Below are positions 8,026 through 15,399 of a stretch of 64,000 nt of DNA, piece after piece. Source of the DNA: an uncultured Erythrobacter sp. (GTDB taxonomy: Bacteria > Pseudomonadota > Alphaproteobacteria > Sphingomonadales > Sphingomonadaceae); the NCBI RefSeq assembly GCF_947497915.1, contig NZ_CANMIJ010000001.1, positions 1,857,611 through 1,921,610 on the forward strand, written 5' to 3'. The notes under the pieces are model-generated. The model worked only from the letters and a program-made list of their open reading frames with translations, did not search any database and had not been told where the DNA came from. The position numbers were made by a program, and so were the translations under genes. The first letter of the stretch is position 1. Every line of letters begins with the position of its first letter.

Positions 8026-8054
8026 ATACAGTCTACAGCGACTGTAGAGGCAAG
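8026..8054 (-). promoter_or_regulatory. MerR-type promoter and operator for the cation transporter operon
   Basis: A perfect dyad TCTACAG-cga-CTGTAGA (8032-8048) lies between the divergent transporter and regulator genes. On the minus strand TTGCCT and TATCAC flank it with a 19-base spacer. That overlong spacer, with the dyad inside it, is the hallmark of MerR-controlled promoters. Confidence 0.7.
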
Positions 8055-8072
8055 CAGAAAGTGAGCATTATT

Positions 8073-8513
8073 ATGAAACCCATGACCATCGGCAGGCTTT
8101 CCAAAGCTGCAAACGTGAAGATCACGACTATTCGATATTACGAAAGTGTGGGTCTGATGGGCACGCCTGACCGCAGTGAAAGCGGACAGAGGCTCTATGG
8201 CAGCCTTGATGTCGAGCGGCTGTCTTTCATTCGGCACGCCAGAGAGCTTGGTTTCCCAATGGACGACATTCGAACGCTAATCGAACTGCAAACTCATCCG
8301 AGCAGCGACTGTGCGGTGGTCAACAAAATCGCCCAAAATCAGCTTGGAGCTGTACGTAAGCGGCTCGGCCAACTGGCGGCATTGGAACGCGAGTTAGAAC
8401 GGATGGTCACAAGCTGTGAGGGCGGTAAGGTCGCAAGCTGTCAAGTGATGGCCTCGATCAATGACCATACCGAGTGTTCTTCAAAAGACCACGAACGTAT
8501 TAAGCCCTTATAG
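8073..8513 (+). CDS. MerR-family metal-responsive regulator (CadR/ZntR/PbrR-like)
   Basis: 146 residues from ATG 8073 (GTG 8061 is an alternative start). The N-terminal winged helix MTIGRLSKAANVKITTIRYYESVGL is typical of MerR proteins, followed by the dimerisation helix. Cysteines at 80, 115, 123 and 135 match the spacing of Zn/Cd/Pb sensors: one Cys at the start of the dimer helix and a C-x7-C pair in the metal loop. It probably activates the divergent transporter by under-twisting the 19-base-spaced promoter. No RND operon promoter of this type was seen at czcCBA. Confidence 0.88.
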   Translation: MKPMTIGRLSKAANVKITTIRYYESVGLMGTPDRSESGQRLYGSLDVERLSFIRHARELGFPMDDIRTLIELQTHPSSDCAVVNKIAQNQLGAVRKRLGQLAALERELERMVTSCEGGKVASCQVMASINDHTECSSKDHERIKPL

Positions 8514-8633
8514 ACAATATCGCCATAGCGTGTTTTCGGAATACAACTGCCATCTGGCCAGTCCTTGACCTCCCCTTGCCCGAAGCGAAAAGCAGGCCAG
8601 TTCGCTTCGAAGCAATTTGGGATCGGTGTGTAA

Positions 8634-8942
8634 TTAGAACAACTCCAATTGCGCACGTTTTGTTTTGGCCTCCATCCATGCAGGCGTTTGCGCCTCGTGG
8701 TCGATCCAGGCTTCGACGAAGTTTTGCGGCCCGCCATACTCATTCATTTCTTCGGGCGTCATCCAATGCGAGCGATAGCCTGTCTCGGTCATGGGAAGTG
8801 GTTCTCGGTCAGGCGCGATCGAGCGAACTTCGAGATGGCCCATCGTCTTTCCGTTACCGATTGAAAAATATTCCGGCGACCAGCCAACCTCGATGGTGAT
8901 GCCGTCCCAAGTGATTTCTTCTCGGATATAGTCGTCTTTCAT
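8634..8942 (-). CDS. Small island protein of unknown function (102 aa)
   Basis: 102-residue soluble acidic protein beginning MKDDYIREEITWDGITIEVGW. ATG 8942 is chosen for the strong AAAGGAGG site; the frame extends further upstream without one. I do not recognise a family. The proline/tryptophan-rich middle (GYRSHWMTPEEMNEYGGPQN) resembles small plasmid-borne proteins of sphingomonads. It shares its leader layout (stem-loop motif plus a masked ribosome-binding site) with the 17046-17423 gene. Confidence 0.7.
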   Translation of the reverse strand: MKDDYIREEITWDGITIEVGWSPEYFSIGNGKTMGHLEVRSIAPDREPLPMTETGYRSHWMTPEEMNEYGGPQNFVEAWIDHEAQTPAWMEAKTKRAQLELF

Positions 8943-8947
8943 TTTGA

Positions 8948-8990
8948 GCCTCCTTTTGCGCTCCTGTTGGTGAACAAGGCGAAAGAAGGC
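8948..8990 (-). promoter_or_regulatory. Hairpin masking the ribosome-binding site of the 8942 gene
   Basis: On the minus strand GCCTTCTTT (8990-8982) pairs with AAAGGAGGC (8956-8948): nine pairs, one of them G-U. The 3' arm is the Shine-Dalgarno for ATG 8942. Confidence 0.5.
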
Positions 8991-9040
8991 CGGTTGGGTT
9001 TGTGTGATGGTCACTTGGCTTGTGGCCTAGGAAACGGGCA

Positions 9041-9085
9041 ACACGGTTTGCATTGATGCAAAGTGGTGCGGGCAGGCCGTTGACC
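9041..9085 (-). promoter_or_regulatory. Leader stem-loop motif, copy 1
   Basis: Minus strand: GGTCAA, then GCCCGCACCA, then a hairpin with perfect 7-base arms (9047-9053 with 9056-9062), then CCGTGT. It matches 17512-17553, upstream of another island gene, in fixed positions, but the stem differs in sequence while still pairing. The surrounding gap 8943-9421 holds nothing else I can assign. Confidence 0.45.
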
Positions 9086-9421
9086 ATCATGCTCAGCCGG
9101 TCAGTCTCGCTCCTGACTCACTACAGGTCCGCACCGCAAAGTGAGGTTCTTGAAAGCGCTCGGTTCCGAGATCCCGATTACTAGGATGAATGGTTCACAC
9201 GGCTTTGGCTCCAGCCATTGCCTTCATAGCGGATAAACTTGTCGATGGGTTCAAGTTGGCTACCCGATCTCGATTGCCTACAGGCCATCAAATCCACGAA
9301 GAAACGCGGATTGCTTCACTGAGGTTGCGCTTCATGCGAATGACGGCGGCACGGAGCTTGGGGCTGTTCCTCTCATCAACAAGTCAGACCCGCCAGTGCG
9401 GGGCTAAAGGAGGAGAAAGCC

Positions 9422-9589
9422 ATGAACGACACATTTAACACCGCATCGCTATCAAAACTGTCGCGACAAGAACTTTTGTTACTGCTCGCTGACCTTCAAG
9501 GGAGGTTCAACGCGGCCTCGGGCGCTACAGAGCGCAAGGCGGTTTGCGGCAAGATCAATGCCGTCAAGCAAGCACTAAGCCTGAAATGA
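9422..9589 (+). CDS. Small helical protein (55 aa) of unknown function
   Basis: Short gene with a good AAAGGAGGAG ribosome-binding site directly before ATG 9422. The product begins MNDTFNTASLSKLSRQELLL and is predicted to be two helices; it ends KINAVKQALSLK. No family recognised. The strong ribosome-binding site and the soluble amphipathic composition argue that it is real. A partial hairpin could mask the site (GGCT of 9362-9365 with AGCC before the ATG), but it has bulges. Confidence 0.5.
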   Translation: MNDTFNTASLSKLSRQELLLLLADLQGRFNAASGATERKAVCGKINAVKQALSLK

Positions 9590-9640
9590 TTGTCTAACGT
9601 AATACCCTATAAGACCTATTCGCTCCGCATAGGACACTGA

Positions 9641-10114
9641 CTAGTCGCTGACACAGAAGTAACGGCCCTTTTCGTCGTTGTCGGTCTCTATCAGTTTGGA
9701 TGGAGCGGCTTTATGGGACTGCTTCAGGTAAAGCTCGGCGCGTTGGCCATCGACAATCGGGAAAAGCATCGGAGCTTTGCGATGCTTTGCTATGCGGGAC
9801 CAATTGCGGTGGTCAGTTCCTGACGGATTGAGGGCAAATCCCGGATGGCTGTGCCATTCTCCAAGCCAATCGACCAAGCCGCCTGATTTACGCCACAAGC
9901 GAAGAGCGCGCAGACGATGTGCTTTTACCGACCTGTGAAATGCTAAGCGCGAATGTCTGTCCCAAGCCCCAGGAAGGGTAATATCGATTGCGTGAAGGAA
10001 GCCGTCCTTCCGATAGCCAAGCAGAAGCCCGCCCGCTTCCAGCGGTGAGAATCTTCTAGAACTCCGCTCCATCTTCTCAAACACGATATTGTCAATAAGC
10101 ACGCCTTCAATCAT
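9641..10114 (-). CDS. cap3: CBASS Cap3-like JAB/JAMM isopeptidase
   Basis: 157-residue Mov34/MPN-type metalloprotease from ATG 10114. The full JAMM set is present: Glu26 in SPLEAGGLLLG, then H88-S-H90-P with Ser98 and Asp101 (HSHPGFALNPSGTD), which coordinate zinc. In CBASS, Cap3 removes Cap2-made conjugates from the nucleotide cyclase. The gene overlaps the end of cap2 by 8 bases and is last in the synthase-cap2-cap3 operon. Only the family assignment is seen; the deconjugating activity is inferred from studied CBASS systems. Confidence 0.9.
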   Translation of the reverse strand: MIEGVLIDNIVFEKMERSSRRFSPLEAGGLLLGYRKDGFLHAIDITLPGAWDRHSRLAFHRSVKAHRLRALRLWRKSGGLVDWLGEWHSHPGFALNPSGTDHRNWSRIAKHRKAPMLFPIVDGQRAELYLKQSHKAAPSKLIETDNDEKGRYFCVSD

Positions 10115-11783
10115 CGGTTTTTCGGGCCTTGCAGGAAGGGCAATCCTTATGAGGGCTTGGCGTGGTCGGCTTGCGATGGATTGCGCGATCATGATCGAGA
10201 ACTTGCGTGCGCAGTCGTGGCCCAGGCCTCCCGTTTGCCCAAGCAATAACAACATCGCAGGCCAAGGCTGCGGCAATTGCAGGGGCCGCAACGGAATAGG
10301 GATAAAATGCGCCCTCACCGCATGTCGCCTCCGCAATATTTGCCTCGACGTTCGGTTTGAGGGCGGGAAACCTATGCTGGTCTTTCATGGTTGGCCGCAA
10401 GCATCGGAAACAGAAATCATCATCCCGCAAATTCAAAAAACTTCGTGCAGCAGCACCGTTACCGCTAACCCAAGAATGGAGAATGGCTGTTGCGTTGATC
10501 CCGTCTGCCATGAAGCGCTCATTGAGAGCGTATTGTGTGTTCCACTCGCCCGTTGCGTCGATGATGAGGTCGGCAGCTTTGATTTCTTCCCAGACATCCG
10601 TCGCATCATCGATCCGGCTATGGACATCGGCTTGCGGATGGAATCTTTTCAGCTCGTCTTTTAGCGCAGATGCCTTGGCTTCACCTATCCGAGAAGAGCC
10701 AAGATAATGTCGGCCGATGTTGCCAGAAGCTAGCAATTGACAGTCGATCAACATGAGCGGGGCGTTACTGCCCGCTCCGCTTTGCACGAGAAATTTGGCG
10801 AGATGGCTCCCGATGGTGCCGCAACCAACCATTGCGATTGAGATGCCTGAGAGCGTTTTCAGGCCCGTCAGGTTGCGCTGGGCGATAGACTGCAGATCGG
10901 TCCAATACCCGCCATATCGAAGCAGCCCGATTTTGCTGCGTCTGGACGCCAGAATGCGCGGCACTTTGTCCTTGCGAATTGTCCCTTGGCGAAGCCCGAT
11001 CTTAATGTCGGAGGGGAATTGGAGCCTTACTCCCAGAATGCAATTAGGCGCTGAGATAGCGACGAACCCTTGCGCGAAAAGCGCGGTTTCAACCTTGGAC
11101 CAATCGTCATTCGAGAAGGCAGCCTGCCCCTTAAACCAAGTCTCAAGCTGTGTAAGGTCAGCAGGCACTTTGCATCCGTCTACGGGGCCAATATCCTGAT
11201 CCGTCTGTACGAGAAGTGCCGTGCGATACTTTTCACTCTTATGGGCATAGAGATCAGCGTCGCCGCATAATGCGAAGAACGGTCTGCCGACTTCGGGAAT
11301 AAAATAATTATATCCAAGTGACGTGAAATGAGTGCCGCCCTCTTTGCGGGTTGCGAGGATGCGAAACGGTTCGCGACTATCGCGCCAGTAGTCCTGATAT
11401 TCTGCCGTAACCTCAGCAACACCGCGTCCGGCGTAATTGACCTCCAACGCCTTTTTGGCTTGTTCCATCACGCGTAAAATCGACCCGCCTGGAGAATGGA
11501 GATCAAGCGGTAGGCCTACGCCCGATGCATAACAAATGCCGGAATCGACATCGAGATTGTGAAAGACATGACCGAGGACACCGGGTGCGAGCTGAGATCG
11601 GTCAAGCAACCTGATCACCGGCAATTCCATGAAAGTGAGGTCGGGAATCGCTAACGAAACATCGACGGGTGAGCCGTGAATGTTGAGCTGACCGTGGTAT
11701 TCAGGACTGGAGCCTTGCTTCTCTTCGAAACCCTTGGCCAGCAACGTCGCGTTGATTTCAGCCCAAGCCGCTTGCCTGTCCAT
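10107..11783 (-). CDS. cap2: CBASS Cap2-like E2-E1 fusion enzyme
   Basis: 558-residue ubiquitin-type transferase from ATG 11783, overlapping the synthase stop (TGATG). The N-terminal E2-like domain (about 1-150) has the likely acceptor Cys84 in LDVDSGICYASG. The C-terminal ThiF/E1 domain has the adenylation motif GCGTIGSHLAK (320-330) and DATGEWNTQ (409-417). Cys488 (ATCGEGAF) is a candidate E1 catalytic cysteine. Cys pairs 458/461 and 548/551 look like zinc ligands. Cap2 proteins join the C-terminus of the nucleotide cyclase to a target and thereby prime its activity. Domain order and neighbours make type II CBASS the firm reading. Confidence 0.92.
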   Translation of the reverse strand: MDRQAAWAEINATLLAKGFEEKQGSSPEYHGQLNIHGSPVDVSLAIPDLTFMELPVIRLLDRSQLAPGVLGHVFHNLDVDSGICYASGVGLPLDLHSPGGSILRVMEQAKKALEVNYAGRGVAEVTAEYQDYWRDSREPFRILATRKEGGTHFTSLGYNYFIPEVGRPFFALCGDADLYAHKSEKYRTALLVQTDQDIGPVDGCKVPADLTQLETWFKGQAAFSNDDWSKVETALFAQGFVAISAPNCILGVRLQFPSDIKIGLRQGTIRKDKVPRILASRRSKIGLLRYGGYWTDLQSIAQRNLTGLKTLSGISIAMVGCGTIGSHLAKFLVQSGAGSNAPLMLIDCQLLASGNIGRHYLGSSRIGEAKASALKDELKRFHPQADVHSRIDDATDVWEEIKAADLIIDATGEWNTQYALNERFMADGINATAILHSWVSGNGAAARSFLNLRDDDFCFRCLRPTMKDQHRFPALKPNVEANIAEATCGEGAFYPYSVAAPAIAAALACDVVIAWANGRPGPRLRTQVLDHDRAIHRKPTTPSPHKDCPSCKARKTDD

Positions 11784-12973
11784 CAACCGGAATCAGAACT
11801 GATGACCTCTGGCGTGGGAACCACCACAGCAGGCGCTGCCCGTGCGGTCGCCGCTGCTTTACCCTCGATCCTGATAACATCAGGGCGATTGGGAATGCGT
11901 CTACCAAAACTATTGCGCAGACGGTCAATCACAATGTCGGCGTTACCTGTTCTTTCCAGCGCAGACTCCATCTCGGCAGCGAGGCTCTCAGTCTCATTCA
12001 CGATCATCTGACGGTCATTGTCGTTCCATGCGTTAAGACAACTCGTCTGAACCACAGGATTCTGAATTTCGCCCTTGAAAATATCAGGCAACATGCTGGC
12101 GACATCCATGATCTGTTTGTCATCTCGGTCCTGGTCGGGATTCCCGCCGAGCTTAATGAGTGCCTGGTCGATAGCGCACATAAGGCAAATCGAAGACAGA
12201 GGCGAATTTTCCCAAGTATGGTCACGCCACCCTTTGAAAAAGCGGCAAAGCCGACGGAAGATCGCGCCGTAGCGATCAGAGCGGCTATTGACCCAATCGT
12301 GCAGTTGCTTGGGGTCTGATTGAACCCATTCACCATTACGCTGTGCCAGCATAACCAAATCGCTTGGAATAGCAGCGGTGCGCGGAATACTGTCGAACGC
12401 CAAAATCTGCGAGCTCATGGCAGACTCTTCGATGGCGTTCTTCATCAAATGGAACTGGCTTTCCGGGACTGAGTAAATCGGAATATCCACGTGCGCACCT
12501 GCCCACAAACGGACACGCGCACAGGTGTTCTTGCTGGTATCAAGCTCCCAATCGTTGGCAGCGCAAACGGGTTTTAAAGTCTCTTCAACAAATGTGAAAA
12601 GTCCATCAGCGGCAAGAGCTGGATGGCTGTCTTCCAGAAAACGGACCGGCACATACATGCCATCATCAAGATCGATTTCCTGAATTCTCGGTTTGGCTGG
12701 TGCGTTCAAAGTTTTGTAGGCGAAACTACCTTGCGTCAGGAATTTGACTGAAACGTCATCACGCACCTTGTTGCTGGCCTCGATCAGGTATTTTTGACGC
12801 CAGAAGCGGGTCTGTTGTTCGAGCATCCACGCCGCATCCCTGAGTGCCCCACGGATAGTCGTGCGGGCATTCATCAGCTTCTGGTGCTCGTCATCCTCGA
12901 TGTCGAGACTGGCCAGATAACTCGGATTGTTGCGCAATCCGACGAATAAAGGGTGTGCATTGACAAGTGTCAT
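11783..12973 (-). CDS. cdnA: CBASS CD-NTase, DncV-like cyclic-dinucleotide synthase
   Basis: 396-residue nucleotidyltransferase. The active site is recognisable: G82-S83 in LTQGSFAYKTLN, the metal-binding pair Asp101/Asp103 in EIDLDDGMY, and Asp163 in AHVDIPIYSVP. This matches Vibrio DncV (GSWSYKT, DIDDGTY, HIDVPMY as I recall it), so 3',3'-cGAMP is the most likely product, though this is not shown by sequence alone. It is first in the operon; the C-terminus (VISSDSG) should be the substrate joined by Cap2, and it does end in Gly. A divergent membrane effector lies 78 bases upstream. Confidence 0.92.
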   Translation of the reverse strand: MTLVNAHPLFVGLRNNPSYLASLDIEDDEHQKLMNARTTIRGALRDAAWMLEQQTRFWRQKYLIEASNKVRDDVSVKFLTQGSFAYKTLNAPAKPRIQEIDLDDGMYVPVRFLEDSHPALAADGLFTFVEETLKPVCAANDWELDTSKNTCARVRLWAGAHVDIPIYSVPESQFHLMKNAIEESAMSSQILAFDSIPRTAAIPSDLVMLAQRNGEWVQSDPKQLHDWVNSRSDRYGAIFRRLCRFFKGWRDHTWENSPLSSICLMCAIDQALIKLGGNPDQDRDDKQIMDVASMLPDIFKGEIQNPVVQTSCLNAWNDNDRQMIVNETESLAAEMESALERTGNADIVIDRLRNSFGRRIPNRPDVIRIEGKAAATARAAPAVVVPTPEVISSDSG

Positions 12974-13051
12974 GGCTAAACCTTGAAAAAATCGTGCGTT
13001 TCCAACAATAATGGTGCATCATTAACCAATTTCAAGGGAGGCGAACATATT

Positions 13052-13753
13052 ATGTACAGAATCTTTCCTGCCAAGTCGTTTGCCTACCTTATCGCTTTGC
13101 TGGCGGTAGGCGTTTTTCTGGCTATCGAACTCGCTACCGAGGCTTTCGGAATTGAGATAAGAATCCTCGCCATACCGGGCTTTGTTTGGATTCTTTTGCT
13201 TGGCCTGACGTTCAATCCCATTTGGCGATGGGTTTGGGCACGCTCAAAAGCCATCCCGTTACTGCCCGACCTCAACGACAAGGTGTTTCCTGACCTGAAC
13301 GGCGAATGGGAGATGCTGCTTGAAAGTAACTGGTCCAGGCAAGAGCAATTACTGGATGCGGCAGGTGATCGGCGCAAATCCTTCGACCCACGCACATGCG
13401 GATCAGATGACCTTGCGCCATTGAAGCCGATGACATTGAAAGCCGAGATCGAGCAATCATGGTGGTCTATCAAGATGACTGTCACCAATCCAGCCGCGAA
13501 TAGCCCAATCAAGGAATCCAACACCTACATCGTGATGCCCAGGAAAAGGACGGAGAACACTCCTCCGTCGCTTTGCTATTTTTACGATCAAACGAATGAT
13601 ACGGATAATCAAGCTGATGATCCGGTATTTAGCGCAGCCGCTTGTCTGACATATCAACTCAAGGATGATACGTTGAAGGGGACATTTTGGACGGCTCGGC
13701 AATGGCGGCGGGCAATCAATACCGCAGGCAAGATAACTCTAACGAGAAAGTGA
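13052..13753 (+). CDS. cap15: Cap15-like membrane beta-barrel CBASS effector
   Basis: 233 residues from ATG 13052, placed by the GGGAGG ribosome-binding site; a TTG 69 bases upstream would add an unlikely N-terminus. Two membrane helices (about 9-28 and 35-54) are followed by a soluble domain starting DLNDKVFPDLNGEWEMLLES. It is rich in beta-prone segments and ends in KDDTLKGTFWTARQWRRAINTAG. A two-helix anchor plus an NG-x-W-started beta-barrel is the layout of Cap15, the effector that binds the cyclic nucleotide and disrupts the inner membrane. The assignment rests on layout and on the neighbouring cyclase; sequence identity was not tested. It is divergent from the cyclase operon. Confidence 0.7.
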   Translation: MYRIFPAKSFAYLIALLAVGVFLAIELATEAFGIEIRILAIPGFVWILLLGLTFNPIWRWVWARSKAIPLLPDLNDKVFPDLNGEWEMLLESNWSRQEQLLDAAGDRRKSFDPRTCGSDDLAPLKPMTLKAEIEQSWWSIKMTVTNPAANSPIKESNTYIVMPRKRTENTPPSLCYFYDQTNDTDNQADDPVFSAAACLTYQLKDDTLKGTFWTARQWRRAINTAGKITLTRK

Positions 13754-13789
13754 AGCCGGCGCGGCGCAAATTCTGAAACCGCACCGTTC

Positions 13790-14152
13790 TTAAAACGGAA
13801 TATCGTCATCAAATTCGCTGGGATCGTTTCGCTTCGGAAACGGGATGACGTTCGCAGGTGCCTCAATCTCTTCGGCGGTCGGCGCATTGTTGCGCAGCGC
13901 GTGGGTACGAGGTGGCGGCTCGGATGGTGTTGTCACATGGTCTGGGTTCTTCCAACCCACGCGCTCCATGCCCTGAAAGAAGCCCATATAGAGCAAGTCA
14001 TGGTCGGGGATCATCAGGCGGTCTTCCAGCTCCTCAATCCACGCCCAATCGTTTGCTGGCATTTCGATCTGAACGGCAACACGCCCCTGATATAATCCCC
14101 TGCGACGAATGATCCTGATGCTGCGCCAATTGCCTTGCGGGTCACGTTTCAT
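13790..14152 (-). CDS. Small protein with an SSB-type C-terminal tip
   Basis: 120 residues. The N-terminal part (WRSIRIIRRRGLYQGRVAVQIEMPANDWAWIEELEDRL) is basic then mixed and does not resemble the SSB OB-fold. The last residues, DPSEFDDDIPF, match the conserved acidic tip of bacterial SSB, which binds partner proteins such as RecO, PriA and Pol III chi. A disordered Pro/Ala linker (about 78-108) precedes it, as in SSB. It might be a divergent ssDNA-binding protein or a mimic that competes for SSB partners. ATG 14152 follows AGGAGC and a TTGCGA/TCGCAA hairpin (14168-14183). Confidence 0.7.
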   Translation of the reverse strand: MKRDPQGNWRSIRIIRRRGLYQGRVAVQIEMPANDWAWIEELEDRLMIPDHDLLYMGFFQGMERVGWKNPDHVTTPSEPPPRTHALRNNAPTAEEIEAPANVIPFPKRNDPSEFDDDIPF

Positions 14153-14217
14153 TTTTTGCTCCTGTGATTGCGAGTGATCGCAACTGCTAATGAGCTCAAA
14201 AAGGTCTTCCGGGAAAA

Positions 14218-14808
14218 TCAGGAGCGGGCAAACGCAATCAGCGCGTCATAATCGTGATTGTCGGCGGCTTTGAGCGCTGCGACATAAGTCTGCCGTGTCT
14301 CATTCGGATCGACCAGACTGGCGCGTCCCCAAGTGAACGGTGCTTCGCCGAGCTTCTGCGCAAGCAGATCACCGACAAGACGCGAGAAGCGCCCGTTGCC
14401 GTTGGGGAATGGATGGATGGCTACCAAACGGTGAGAGAAACGTATCGCTATCTCGTCTGGCGAGTAGGTTTCATTTTTTACCCAATATCGCGCGTCATCA
14501 ATTGCCTGCGCAACGTCCATACCGATGCGGTAGGCCTCCACGCCGATATTGCGCGGCGTGGTGCGATAGTCACCCGCCCATTTCCAGACCTGGCCGAACA
14601 TTTCCTTGTGTAGGCGGCGCAAGAACTTCTCGTCGAGAATATCTCCGCGCTGCGATGACAGCCATTTCATGGCACTGGCGATGTTAAGTTGTTCCGCCTC
14701 GTTTAGCTCACGCCTTAGCGTGATGTAGGATGGAATGAGTGCTTCGCGCTCCTCCGCCTCAAGCGGGGTGTTGGCGTCATCATCCTCGGCGAACAGATCG
14801 TCGCTCAT
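14218..14808 (-). CDS. Fic-domain protein, mobile mystery protein B family
   Basis: 196 residues from ATG 14808. It carries the complete Fic motif HPFPNGNGR (132-140), the active loop for transfer of AMP or another nucleotide part to proteins. It lies in a mobile element directly after an XRE-type partner, and the pair matches what TIGRFAMs calls mobile mystery proteins B and A. The role is unproven: a toxin-antitoxin-like or defence function is plausible. The start overlaps the partner's stop by 4 bases. No inhibitory (S/T)xxxE(G/N) helix is evident in this protein. Confidence 0.85.
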   Translation of the reverse strand: MSDDLFAEDDDANTPLEAEEREALIPSYITLRRELNEAEQLNIASAMKWLSSQRGDILDEKFLRRLHKEMFGQVWKWAGDYRTTPRNIGVEAYRIGMDVAQAIDDARYWVKNETYSPDEIAIRFSHRLVAIHPFPNGNGRFSRLVGDLLAQKLGEAPFTWGRASLVDPNETRQTYVAALKAADNHDYDALIAFARS

Positions 14809-15269
14809 GCGTCGTCCCACAGCTTGCGCGGACTTCCGTCAAGAATTTCGGCCCGCAAGCGCGCCCGCTCGTCGGCAAGGTCAGATTTGTCGGGCGTTTG
14901 GTTTTCAAGGCGCATGGTGTGCTCAAGGCGTGTAAGCTGTTCATCAGCCTTTCGCTGCGCACGCTTCTGCACGATGTCATCAAGCGATCCATTGGGCACG
15001 AAGGCGTAAACCAAAGTGCAATCCATCGCTTCTGCTGCTTGGCGCAAAGATTTGATGGTCGTCGCGCCTGTCTTTTCCGCCTTTTCAAGTTCATGGATGC
15101 GCGGACGTGCAACGCTCATGCGTTTTGCAAGCTGGGTTGGAGTCATACCTAAAGCTTCGCGGATCGCGCGTATCCATCCAAAAGGCGGCCAAGCGACTGC
15201 CTCGCGATCGAGTTTGCTCAATCGGCGGTCGAGATTTTTGCGGGCCAAGCGTGTCTGGTCAGTGTTCAT
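14805..15269 (-). CDS. XRE-type DNA-binding protein, mobile mystery protein A family
   Basis: 154 residues from ATG 15269 (MNTDQTRLARKNLDRRLSKL). A helix-turn-helix at about 35-65 (REALGMTPTQLAKRMSVARPRIHELEKAE) is followed by a charged helical C-terminus. It is paired with the downstream Fic gene. It probably represses its own operon: three copies of a TATATCTTAC-like motif lie upstream, one inside the 17-base spacer of a good promoter. The start region has a 16-base inverted copy at 15380-15395. Confidence 0.85.
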   Translation of the reverse strand: MNTDQTRLARKNLDRRLSKLDREAVAWPPFGWIRAIREALGMTPTQLAKRMSVARPRIHELEKAEKTGATTIKSLRQAAEAMDCTLVYAFVPNGSLDDIVQKRAQRKADEQLTRLEHTMRLENQTPDKSDLADERARLRAEILDGSPRKLWDDA

Positions 15270-15277
15270 TTTCCCAT
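15262..15277. repeat. 16-bp inverted repeat around the XRE gene start, left arm
   Basis: GTGTTCATTTTCCCAT is exactly inverted at 15380-15395. The arm includes the start codon of the XRE gene, and the copy likewise offers ATG at 15388 with no long frame after it. The arms bracket the three operator copies. Confidence 0.6.
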
Positions 15278-15288
15278 CCTTACGCACA

Positions 15289-15317
15289 AGAATGACAGAT
15301 ATATCTTACTTTGTCAA
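15289..15317 (-). promoter_or_regulatory. Promoter of the XRE/Fic operon with overlapping operator
   Basis: Minus strand TTGACA (15317-15312), a 17-base spacer, then CATTCT (15294-15289). The spacer holds one copy of the repeated ATATCTTACT motif (15301-15310), so binding there would block RNA polymerase. Confidence 0.5.
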
Positions 15318-15374
15318 TCCTACTAGTAAGACATACCTTACTTCTGTAGATGATTTTCGAAAGGTATATCTTAC
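15297..15374. repeat. Three operator-like repeats (AAGGTATATCTTAC type)
   Basis: Copies at 15297-15310 (AGATATATCTTACT), 15326-15340 (reverse strand, AAGGTATGTCTTACT) and 15361-15374 (AAGGTATATCTTAC). They lie between the XRE gene and the structured non-coding region, so the XRE protein could control both directions. Confidence 0.55.
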
Positions 15375-15379
15375 GATAA

Positions 15380-15395
15380 ATGGGAAAATGAACAC
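15380..15395. repeat. 16-bp inverted repeat, right arm
   Basis: ATGGGAAAATGAACAC, the perfect reverse complement of 15262-15277. Confidence 0.6.
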
Positions 15396-15399
15396 CTGT

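Noticed and set aside
8441..8743. 100-codon minus-strand frame overlapping the MerR gene end
   Set aside because: It overlaps two better genes in other frames and has no start signal; 8514-8633 otherwise shows nothing.
9190..9438. 82-codon frame on the plus strand
   Set aside because: No ribosome-binding site, Arg/Ser-rich composition and overlap with the well-marked 9422 gene suggest chance.
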